A stretch of 64,000 nt of DNA from positions 154,860 to 218,859 of the forward strand of contig NQYJ01000003.1 in assembly GCA_002285055.1 (NCBI GenBank). The letters run 5' to 3'. The translations under genes and the position numbers were made by a program. The DNA comes from Candidatus Izimoplasma sp. ZiA1. GTDB taxonomy: Bacteria > Bacillota_I > Bacilli_A > Izemoplasmatales > Izemoplasmataceae. The notes under the pieces were generated by a model. The model ran no database searches. It was not told the DNA's origin and worked only from the letters and a program-made list of their open reading frames with translations. This document shows, in pieces, positions 14,869 through 22,019 of this stretch; the first letter of the stretch is position 1; the number at the start of each line of letters is the position of its first letter.

Positions 14869-15544
14869 CTAAATCACCTACTAATTTATAGCCAAGTCCG
14901 TAAACTGTTTTGATGTAATTATCATTGCTAACTTTTTTAATCTTTGCTCTGATATTTTTTATATGAGTATCTACCACTCTATCAAACACTTCAAAATTGT
15001 TGTAGTTTAGAGTGTCCAAAAATGATTCTCTATTTATTATTTTATTTATTGATTCCATCATTTTTTTTAACATAATGTATTCAACACTTGTAAGTGTAAT
15101 AATATTGTCATTTATAATTAGCTCATTATTATCAGTATTTAGTTTAAATTTTCCTTTATTAATAGATATATATATATCTTTAACTTGTAACTTCTTAAAA
15201 TAGTTATTAACTTTGATTATTACTTCTTGTTTATTAAAAGGCTTAGTAATATAGTCATCAGCACCGATAGTTAAAGTGTGGAGCTTATCTGAGGTATTAA
15301 CTTTAGCTGTGATAGCTATAATATGCACTGTAGATGTCTTTCTTATATCCTCAATAAATTCCTCACCGGATTTAATAGGAAGCATTAGGTCAGTGATTAT
15401 AAGCCCTATTCTTTCGTCAGTAAAAACTTCAAGAGCATCAAAAGCATTAAAACATGAGAATACAGTATATCCTTCGCTCTTCAATGTGCTTGATAAGATT
15501 TCGTTAATTTGAACATTATCTTCTAATACTAATATGTTTTTCAT
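14861..15544 (-). CDS. OmpR-family response regulator
   Basis: The 227-residue protein has a receiver domain with the phosphoacceptor Asp52 (IITDLMLPIKSGEEF), the acidic pair near 9-10 and Lys101 (ITKPF), then a winged-helix DNA-binding domain ending in YIKTVYGLGYKL. It is the partner of the overlapping kinase gene. It starts at an ATG behind a run of Gs (GGGGGAAATAA) and is divergent from the P-type ATPase gene, with 112 bases between them. Confidence 0.93.
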   Translation of the reverse strand: MKNILVLEDNVQINEILSSTLKSEGYTVFSCFNAFDALEVFTDERIGLIITDLMLPIKSGEEFIEDIRKTSTVHIIAITAKVNTSDKLHTLTIGADDYITKPFNKQEVIIKVNNYFKKLQVKDIYISINKGKFKLNTDNNELIINDNIITLTSVEYIMLKKMMESINKIINRESFLDTLNYNNFEVFDRVVDTHIKNIRAKIKKVSNDNYIKTVYGLGYKLVGDLDE

Positions 15545-15597
15545 TTATTTCCCCCTGCTTTACTTCATATTTCCTACACAATTGCTTGTTATACTAC

Positions 15598-15617
15598 ATA
15601 TGAACTACTAGTCATAT
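15598..15617. promoter_or_regulatory. Candidate ArsR/SmtB-type operator
   Basis: The inverted repeat ATATGA, eight bases, TCATAT lies 40 bases before the metal ATPase start. Operators of zinc-type ArsR/SmtB repressors commonly have ATATGAA and TTCATAT half-sites with this spacing (established knowledge). It may serve the ArsR-like domain fused to the ATPase, or a regulator encoded elsewhere. Confidence 0.45.
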
Positions 15618-15656
15618 ATAAATTGTATCACATAAAATACTTACGAGGTGAGAAAA

Positions 15657-17993
15657 ATGATAAAAAAAGTCGTGATGGAAAATTTATTATGTTCGGGTTG
15701 TGCGAAGAAGATTGAAGATGAGATTAAAACAATTAAAAGTATAAATAATGCAACATTTAATTTCGCTAATCAAACAATGCTACTTGACGTAACAGAAGAA
15801 TATAATGAACAAGAAATGTTACCAAAAATTAAAAAAATAGTGGACTCGATTGAAGATGGAGTTAACACTTACCTATATAAAAACAAAGATACTGTTAAAA
15901 AAAATACTAATAACAGCTATAATTCGTTTTTTATTGGGGTGTTAGTTTACTTAATAGCCTATATGTTTAGGGCTAATCTTTCATCGCTTTTTGAGGTTTC
16001 TTTATATATTGTAGGGTATATATTTATATCATCTAAGATAATTAGGAAGACAATAAAAGGTATTAGAAGAAAAGATATTTTTAATGAGAATATGCTTATG
16101 TTTATTGCCACATTAGCAGCAATGTTCTTAAAAGAATATTTTGAGGCATCTTTAGTTATCATATTTTATACTCTAGGAGAGTATTTACAGCAAAAAGCAG
16201 TTTCTAAATCTAAAAACGAAGTTAAAGGATTGATTGATCTAAAAGTTGATTACTCAAATGTCCTTATAGGAAATACAATTGTTATTAAAGAACCAGAAGA
16301 AATAGAGGTTGATGATGTAATAGTTGTTAAAAATGGTGAGAAAATACCAGTTGATGGAATCATAGTAGAAGGTTATAGTTCGCTGAACTCAAGTGCATTA
16401 ACAGGTGAATCAAGATTAGTTGATGTAAAGGTTAATGATAACGTACTCAGTGGTAATATCAATGTAGGCAAGGTCCTAAAAATAAAAGCAACAAAAATAT
16501 ATGAGGATTCAACTGTAGCAAGATTGATTGATTTAATCGAAAACTCGACAAATCATAAATCAGCACCTGAAAACTTTATTACAAAGTTTGCCAGAGTTTA
16601 TACACCAGTTGTTTCAGTATTAGCTTTATTAATGTTCATGATACCTACTTTGCTAGGGTATAAAACAATCGATGAAAATATATATAATGCAGCAATATTC
16701 TTAGTAATAAGTTGTCCTTGTGCTCTTGTATTAAGTATTCCCTTATCATATTTCGCTGGAATTGGGGCGGCAGCTAAAGAAGGTATTTTGTTTAAAGGTA
16801 GTACATATCTACATATGCTTACAGAAGTTGACACTATAGGGATCGACAAAACAGGAACACTAACAAATGGATTCTTTAGCGTTAATGATTACTCTAGTGA
16901 TGAAGTTCTAAAAATTATAGCAAGCGCTGAGCGATATAGTAATCACCCAATAGCAAAAAGCATTGTTGAGTACTATGAAGGTGATTATATAAATTTTGTT
17001 GATATTGAAGAAATCCCTGGAAAGGGATTAAGTGCTTCATTTGAAAATAATGTTTATATAATTGGGAATGACGAGTTGATGAAGCAACATCACGTTAAAT
17101 ATAAAAAGGTTAGAAGTGTTGGGACTGTAATTTACTTAGCAAAAGAGAAAAAATATATAGGACATATGATAATCACTGATTCATTAAAACAAAATACAGT
17201 TAGAGCTATTAAAAAAATGAAAAAACGATTTAATATAACAATGTTAACTGGTGATAATTTTGAAGTGGCTAGTGATGTAGCTTTAGCTCTTAATTCAATA
17301 AACTTTAAATCTAATTTACTACCAGAAGACAAAATTACAGAGTTCAATAATTTAGATTCAAAAAATTATAAAATGTTTATCGGCGATGGGATAAACGATT
17401 CTCCTCTTTTAAAGAATGCAGATATAGGTGTAGCAATGGGAAACGGATCGGAAATTGCAATCGACGTTGCAGATATTATCATTATCGATGATGATCTAGA
17501 GAAGATAAATACTGCAACCAAGATTGCGATTAGAACAAAGAGAATCGTATATCAGAACATTGTCTTAAGTATAGGTGTTAAAGTTTTATTCTTAACACTA
17601 GCTGGATTTGGAAAAACAAGTATGTTAGAAGCAATATTTGCCGATGTAGGGATATCATTAATAGCTGTTTTAAATAGCTTAAGAATAATCTATGGATTTA
17701 ATTTTATCAAAGAATCAAATAGAGAGTTAAGACAAGCCACAAAATTCTTTAAAGCTTTTGGTAATATTACAAGTATGAGTATTATTGAGCTCTTAACAGA
17801 CCAAGAGTATTCAATAGAAGAACTTGCTAAAGAATTAAAAAAATCAACAGTAGACATATACAGACATGTTGAAAAACTTGTTAAACAAGGTTTAGTAAAA
17901 GAGACTGTTATTAATGACAATGTGGTTTTTGCTTTAAAGGATGAATGTGTAAAAGATATTATATGTATAGCTTATAAGCATTTAGATGAGTAA
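15657..17993 (+). CDS. Zn/Cd/Pb-type P-type ATPase fused to a C-terminal ArsR-like domain
   Basis: The 778-residue protein starts at ATG 15657 behind GAGGTGAG. Residues 1-65 are a heavy-metal-associated domain with LLCSGC (Cys12, Cys15). The pump core has the TGES loop, the ion site CPC (353-355), DKTGT (phosphorylated Asp397), HPIAKS and GDGINDSP. Lys642 and Asp663-Val-Gly665 in the last helices match the zinc/cadmium/lead (P1B-2) subgroup. After the final helix, residues about 695-778 form an ArsR winged helix (AFGNITSMSIIELL, then SIEELAKELKKS, then DIYRHVEKLVKQGLV). Its last helix carries Asp762, Cys764, His775 and Glu778, spaced like the alpha-5 metal site of CadC/CzrA. Such a pump-repressor fusion is unusual. 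Confidence 0.9.
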   Translation: MIKKVVMENLLCSGCAKKIEDEIKTIKSINNATFNFANQTMLLDVTEEYNEQEMLPKIKKIVDSIEDGVNTYLYKNKDTVKKNTNNSYNSFFIGVLVYLIAYMFRANLSSLFEVSLYIVGYIFISSKIIRKTIKGIRRKDIFNENMLMFIATLAAMFLKEYFEASLVIIFYTLGEYLQQKAVSKSKNEVKGLIDLKVDYSNVLIGNTIVIKEPEEIEVDDVIVVKNGEKIPVDGIIVEGYSSLNSSALTGESRLVDVKVNDNVLSGNINVGKVLKIKATKIYEDSTVARLIDLIENSTNHKSAPENFITKFARVYTPVVSVLALLMFMIPTLLGYKTIDENIYNAAIFLVISCPCALVLSIPLSYFAGIGAAAKEGILFKGSTYLHMLTEVDTIGIDKTGTLTNGFFSVNDYSSDEVLKIIASAERYSNHPIAKSIVEYYEGDYINFVDIEEIPGKGLSASFENNVYIIGNDELMKQHHVKYKKVRSVGTVIYLAKEKKYIGHMIITDSLKQNTVRAIKKMKKRFNITMLTGDNFEVASDVALALNSINFKSNLLPEDKITEFNNLDSKNYKMFIGDGINDSPLLKNADIGVAMGNGSEIAIDVADIIIIDDDLEKINTATKIAIRTKRIVYQNIVLSIGVKVLFLTLAGFGKTSMLEAIFADVGISLIAVLNSLRIIYGFNFIKESNRELRQATKFFKAFGNITSMSIIELLTDQEYSIEELAKELKKSTVDIYRHVEKLVKQGLVKETVINDNVVFALKDECVKDIICIAYKHLDE

Positions 17994-18017
17994 TAGCATA
18001 AAAATTATAGCGATTTT

Positions 18018-18053
18018 AAAAGCCAGATAACCTTAGTTATCTGGCTTTTTTTT
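18018..18053 (+). terminator. Terminator after the metal ATPase gene
   Basis: Stem AAAAGCCAGATAA with its complement around CCTTAG, then a run of Ts. Confidence 0.85.
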
Positions 18054-18165
18054 ATGGAAAAAGTATGAAAATACCTACTCACAAATATTGTTAAAAATAC
18101 GAACTAATGGTTAGTATGCTAAACAAGCATTTTACGAACTATATCCAGTGAAAAAAAAGAATATA

Positions 18166-18196
18166 AAAAAAGTCTTAGATTTACTAAGACTTTTTT
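18166..18196 (-). terminator. Terminator after the rhodanese-FMN lipoprotein gene
   Basis: Stem AAAAAAGTCTTAG with its complement around a five-base loop; on the minus strand it ends in Ts and lies 20 bases past the stop of the 18217 gene. The preceding 110 bases between the two terminators hold no gene. Confidence 0.75.
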
Positions 18197-18216
18197 AAGT
18201 TAAATTTAAGTTGTAA

Positions 18217-19137
18217 TTAGTTGCTAGGAGTAGCTAAAGCTAAAGCAGCTTCAAATACTTCTTTAAATCCGTCGATTCCAACTGTTACACCAGTGATTGT
18301 ATCTGGAGCTAAGTCTTGGTCAAATTTAGTTTTTGAACCATCAACGAATGTAGTCCATGCAGCGTCCCAACCTTGAGCACCAACGATAGCAGTACCTAAT
18401 TTGTTAGCTTGAAGATACCATTCTAATTGACCTTCAGTTTTAGCCATACCATAATCGTCAGCTAAATCTTGTTTAGTGTTACATCCTGAATCCTTAACAC
18501 CATCTGCATCAGTATCTACTGAACAGTTAAGAGCATCAAAGAATACAGCACTGATTCCACCTAATTCATTTACAACGATAGTTGCACTGTATTTAGATTC
18601 GCTAGCAGCATAGAATACACCAGGAGTTAAATCCCCAACAGGACCGTTAATATCAGCATAAGTACCGTCTCCAGCAATCATGTTGTCTCCTTCATAATCT
18701 CTGAATCCACCAACATTATAAACGTTAGTATATCCTAATTCATTTAAAGCTTTCATAACATAACCAGCTCTACCACCAGCAGCACACATTAAGAAGATAG
18801 CTTCTTGTTCTTCAGGGAAGAATGCTTTTAATGCATTTGCATTAATGATCTCATCTGCTTCGAAATCCCAGTCTCCATCTCTTACTAAGATATTTTCAGA
18901 TTCTAAATATTCAAAGAAAGGTAAAACTGTAAATCCGTTAATCCAACCATCTTTCATTTGGTCAGCATGGTTTCTAAGGTCAATATATTGAACACCTTCC
19001 ATACCTAAGTAATCATCGATAGTTGCCATTGTTAATTCTTCTGCGGTTGGAAGTGCTTTAGTTTCTTCCTTTTCACCACAAGCAGCTAGTGTTAATACTA
19101 AAGAAAATGCCGCTAATAATGTAAATAATTTTTTCAT
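18217..19137 (-). CDS. Lipoprotein with rhodanese and FMN-binding domains
   Basis: The 306-residue protein has lipobox LAAC (Cys20). Residues 45-150 form a rhodanese domain with YIDLRN, GWINGF and an intact active loop CAAGGRA (Cys118 to Ala124), which fits the CxxGxR pattern of sulfur-transfer enzymes. Residues 165-306 are an FMN-binding domain like those of flavinylated lipoproteins, with KQDLADDYGM, then EWYLQ, and the attachment motif DTITGVT (279-285) followed by a helix. The promoter is a perfect consensus, so expression is probably high. It likely handles sulfur (polysulfide, thiosulfate or a persulfide) at the outer surface with electrons from flavin. That role is inference. Confidence 0.82.
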   Translation of the reverse strand: MKKLFTLLAAFSLVLTLAACGEKEETKALPTAEELTMATIDDYLGMEGVQYIDLRNHADQMKDGWINGFTVLPFFEYLESENILVRDGDWDFEADEIINANALKAFFPEEQEAIFLMCAAGGRAGYVMKALNELGYTNVYNVGGFRDYEGDNMIAGDGTYADINGPVGDLTPGVFYAASESKYSATIVVNELGGISAVFFDALNCSVDTDADGVKDSGCNTKQDLADDYGMAKTEGQLEWYLQANKLGTAIVGAQGWDAAWTTFVDGSKTKFDQDLAPDTITGVTVGIDGFKEVFEAALALATPSN

Positions 19138-19175
19138 AATTTCCTCCTATTTAATTTGTGATTTTACTCAAATAT

Positions 19176-19204
19176 ATTATATAGGAGAGAAGGGTAATTG
19201 TCAA
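19176..19204 (-). promoter_or_regulatory. Perfect consensus promoter of the rhodanese-FMN lipoprotein
   Basis: On the minus strand TTGACA (19204-19199) is 17 bases from TATAAT (19181-19176). Both boxes and the spacing are exactly consensus, the best promoter in the window. Confidence 0.88.
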
Positions 19205-19296
19205 CAAACATAGTAATAGAAAACCGCTAAATAAAGCCGTTTAAATTTGTTAGTGTACACACCAAAATACTGTAAATATTGTTGTTAAGCCCTAAA

Positions 19297-19313
19297 GTGT
19301 ATATTTCATACAC
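19297..19313. promoter_or_regulatory. Inverted repeat, candidate operator
   Basis: GTGTAT, five bases, ATACAC lies between two divergent flavin-module genes. The regulator is unknown. Confidence 0.3.
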
Positions 19314-19446
19314 GAACTATCAATAATATTGTAATTAAAAAAACTAAAAAAAGTGTTGTTACATATGCAACTTTCCTTATTAAATTGGTACATTTTGTAA
19401 TATTCTTGTGATATAATAAATTAATCTTGAAAAATGGTGAGTATTT

Positions 19447-19881
19447 ATGAGAAAAAGTGATTTTATATTAATAATTATACTTGGTGCTATTGCACTTATA
19501 TTATATTTTGGTTTTAATTGGTATTTAAATAGTAATAAGACTGATGATGGAACAGCTAATGTATATTATAATGATAATTTAGTATTAGTTATAAACCTTG
19601 CTGATGGAACATACGAGGTTATTGATGAGGACTATGTATTAAGCGATCATATTGATTTTATTGAGAATCAATATGTTGTTACTGGACAAAATGGTCCTGT
19701 CGTAATTCAATATAAGGAAAACCAAGTTCGGGTAATAGATGAGATATCTCCAAAACATATTTGTCAATCACAGGGGTTTACTTCAAGCCCACTTTTACCA
19801 TTAACTTGTTTACCAAATAAAGTAGTTATTATAATCAAAGCCGCATCAACTACTGATGAACCTGATATAATAACTGGATAG
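19447..19881 (+). CDS. NusG domain II-containing membrane-anchored protein
   Basis: The protein has 144 residues with one N-terminal membrane helix (6-27) and an outward beta domain. The C-terminal half has the NusG_II pattern ISPKHICQSQGF, then LPLTCLPNKVVIII, including two conserved Cys. Proteins of this kind are typically encoded with Gx transporters, ApbE and Rnf genes, which agrees with this neighbourhood. Their biochemical role is not known. An extended -10 (TGATATAAT) lies upstream. The next gene starts nine bases after the stop. Confidence 0.78.
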   Translation: MRKSDFILIIILGAIALILYFGFNWYLNSNKTDDGTANVYYNDNLVLVINLADGTYEVIDEDYVLSDHIDFIENQYVVTGQNGPVVIQYKENQVRVIDEISPKHICQSQGFTSSPLLPLTCLPNKVVIIIKAASTTDEPDIITG

Positions 19882-19889
19882 GAGTAATT

Positions 19890-20111
19890 ATGGATCCACA
19901 ATTATCAGCCTTACTAGAACTAATAATGTTTTTTGTTTTTTTCCCTTTAGCTTTTCAAGCTTTTGTTGCATTTGATTTAAGTAAGTTCTTCAAGAAAAAC
20001 TATAATTGGCAGATTCAGTTTATCTATATTATTTCTGCTATAATATTCGCTTATTTAGCATCAAATTCATTGTTAAGATTATTCGAGTTAATGTACATAA
20101 TTTTTGATTAA
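19890..20111 (+). CDS. Small DUF1146/YwzB-like membrane protein
   Basis: The 73-residue protein has two membrane helices (about 8-27 and 42-66) with a basic loop (SKFFKKNYNW) between them. Length and pattern match the DUF1146 (YwzB) family of unknown function found in Firmicutes. It follows the NusG domain II gene by nine bases and has an AGGAG site. Confidence 0.6.
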   Translation: MDPQLSALLELIMFFVFFPLAFQAFVAFDLSKFFKKNYNWQIQFIYIISAIIFAYLASNSLLRLFELMYIIFD

Positions 20112-20112
20112 T

Positions 20113-20140
20113 AAAAAGTCTGCGTTTGCAGACTTTTTTT
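20113..20140. terminator. Bidirectional terminator
   Basis: Stem AAAAAGTCTGC, GTTT loop, GCAGACTTTTT between two convergent genes. Confidence 0.88.
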
Positions 20141-20750
20141 ATATGTATTTAAAGTACTCATCAACTAATGTGAACTCTATATTACCATTTAAAACTTCAA
20201 TAAAGTAAAACTTTAGTGATTCTAAATCTTGTTTCTTTAGTTCAATATAATAATTTACTTTGTCTGTATATTCGACATCAAATAATAAGTAGTTATCTCT
20301 TATATGTTTTTCAACTTTACCAATTGAGTTAAAATCAACAGATAACTTAAATTTATAGTATGTTTGCTTATACGAAAATTCAGCATTATTAATTAATGAG
20401 GCAACACCTTTTGTGTATGCTCTTACGAGTCCTCCAGCACCTAACTTAATTCCTCCATAAAACCTTACAGTAACAGCAAACACATTTGTGAGATCATTTT
20501 TCTTTAGTACTTCAAGCATTCTGTATCCTGCTGTTTTGCTAGGTTCACCGTTATCATCAAATTTCTGAATTTCCTGGTTATCCCCGATTATATAAGCTGT
20601 ACAATAATGTGTTGCATCCTTATATTGTTCTTTAACTTCATTAAGTTTTTTTAAAACATCATCAACAGCATTAATTGGATAGATTACAGTAATAAATGTG
20701 CTTTTGTTAATAATTAACTCTGTTGACATTACATTCTTTATACTTTTCAT
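20139..20750 (-). CDS. yigZ: YigZ family protein (IMPACT/UPF0029 fold)
   Basis: The 203-residue protein carries the family block KFDDNGEPSKTAGYRML followed by NVFAVTVRFYGGIKLGAGGL and VRAYTKGV. Bacterial YigZ proteins are two-domain proteins related to eukaryotic IMPACT; their exact role is unclear but linked to translation stress. I chose ATG 20750, six bases after GGTG on the minus strand. The longer frame adds a hydrophobic N-terminus that the family lacks. Confidence 0.9.
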   Translation of the reverse strand: MKSIKNVMSTELIINKSTFITVIYPINAVDDVLKKLNEVKEQYKDATHYCTAYIIGDNQEIQKFDDNGEPSKTAGYRMLEVLKKNDLTNVFAVTVRFYGGIKLGAGGLVRAYTKGVASLINNAEFSYKQTYYKFKLSVDFNSIGKVEKHIRDNYLLFDVEYTDKVNYYIELKKQDLESLKFYFIEVLNGNIEFTLVDEYFKYI

Positions 20751-20840
20751 TAACATCACCAAGTTAATTATAGCACATATTATAGTCGTAAATACTAGAA
20801 AATAACACAATTATGTAGTATAATTTTTGTGGTGATAATT

Positions 20841-22019
20841 ATGGATAAATATTTTGAAACAGGAAAACATATAATAGAAAAACTTAACGCTTCAGGCTTT
20901 GAAGCATATTTTGTTGGTGGTTATGTTCGTGACAAATTATTGAATATAGTTAGTGATGATATTGACATAACTACTAATGCTTTACCAGAAGATGTGATTG
21001 ACATTTTTGATAATGTCAAAAACACTGGGGCAAAATATGGGAGTGTTACAGTATTACATGAGATGTTTAAGTTTGAAGTTACTACTTATCGTTCGGATGG
21101 TGATTACTTAAATAATCGACATCCAGAAAATGTCGATTTCAGTGTAAGCCTTGATGATGACTTAGCTAGAAGAGATTTTACTATGAATGCTATTTGTTTA
21201 TCCCTTGATGATCAAATTATCGATAAGTTTAATGGAATAAGTGATATCAAAAATAAAATTATTAGAACAATTAACAACCCTTTAAATAGATTTGAAGAAG
21301 ATGCTCTTAGGATTTTAAGAGCTATGAGGTTTGTTTCTAAACTTGGATTTGATATTGAAACTAAGACATTTGATGCAATTAAAGAGAAAAAAGGATTACT
21401 AAAAAACATTTCAATTGAACGAGTTATTGTTGAACTTGATAAAATATTTAGAGGAAAGTATCGAAATAAAGCTATTAAGTATATGAATGATACTGGTGTA
21501 TCAGAAGTTCTTTACGGACTAGAAAAAGGTCTAAGACTACTCGAGGATAAAACTCATAATCTCTACCCACTTGAGATTTTTACTCTATGTTTTATTTTAG
21601 AAGAACCTGATGAAATCTGGAAATTTTCTAATAAAAACATGAGACTTATGAGACAAGTGATGAACATCCAAGAAGTTACTAAAAATTCGGTTTTTAACAA
21701 GTTGCTTGTCTATTCAAATAAACTTGAACCTTGTTTAATCGCAAATAAGATTAATGTAGTTCTAGGATATAACAATCAGGAGGAACTTATCAGAAAAATC
21801 GATAGTGAACTCCCTATAAAAGATGTATGTGATATGAAATTTAAAGGGCAAGATATCCTATGGTTATCCGAAATGAAAAGAAAAAGCGACATAGGTGTTA
21901 TTGTTGATGAGTTAAAATACAATGTTATTATGGGATATATGAAAAACGATTATGAGGAATTAAAAGTCTATGCAATGAAACGTATTAAAGACTTTATAAA
22001 GGATGATAAAGATGAATAG
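20841..22019 (+). CDS. cca: CCA tRNA nucleotidyltransferase
   Basis: This 392-residue class II nucleotidyltransferase has the signature YFVGGYVRDKLL, the catalytic DIDITTNA, then RRDFTMNAI and the head-domain motif FEEDALRILRAMRF. It adds or repairs the 3' CCA end of tRNAs. ATG 20841 follows GGTGATAATT. Its 3' end overlaps the pullulanase start by eight bases. The C-terminal body domain is typical of the Firmicutes enzyme, without the HD domain of the enterobacterial one. Confidence 0.93.
   Translation: MDKYFETGKHIIEKLNASGFEAYFVGGYVRDKLLNIVSDDIDITTNALPEDVIDIFDNVKNTGAKYGSVTVLHEMFKFEVTTYRSDGDYLNNRHPENVDFSVSLDDDLARRDFTMNAICLSLDDQIIDKFNGISDIKNKIIRTINNPLNRFEEDALRILRAMRFVSKLGFDIETKTFDAIKEKKGLLKNISIERVIVELDKIFRGKYRNKAIKYMNDTGVSEVLYGLEKGLRLLEDKTHNLYPLEIFTLCFILEEPDEIWKFSNKNMRLMRQVMNIQEVTKNSVFNKLLVYSNKLEPCLIANKINVVLGYNNQEELIRKIDSELPIKDVCDMKFKGQDILWLSEMKRKSDIGVIVDELKYNVIMGYMKNDYEELKVYAMKRIKDFIKDDKDE

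Larger units (their letters stand above)
19138..19446. other. Intergenic region between divergent flavin-module genes
   Basis: These 309 bases hold the consensus promoter of the lipoprotein gene, the promoter of the NusG domain II gene, a GTGTACAC palindrome near 19253-19260 and an inverted repeat (19297-19313). I see no open frame with a ribosome binding site and no RNA gene. Confidence 0.6.

Noticed and set aside
18054..18165. Short repeats of ACGAACTA and a small hairpin (ACTAA-TGG-TTAGT) between the ATPase and the lipoprotein gene.
   Set aside because: Too short and irregular to call a repeat family, CRISPR or RNA gene.
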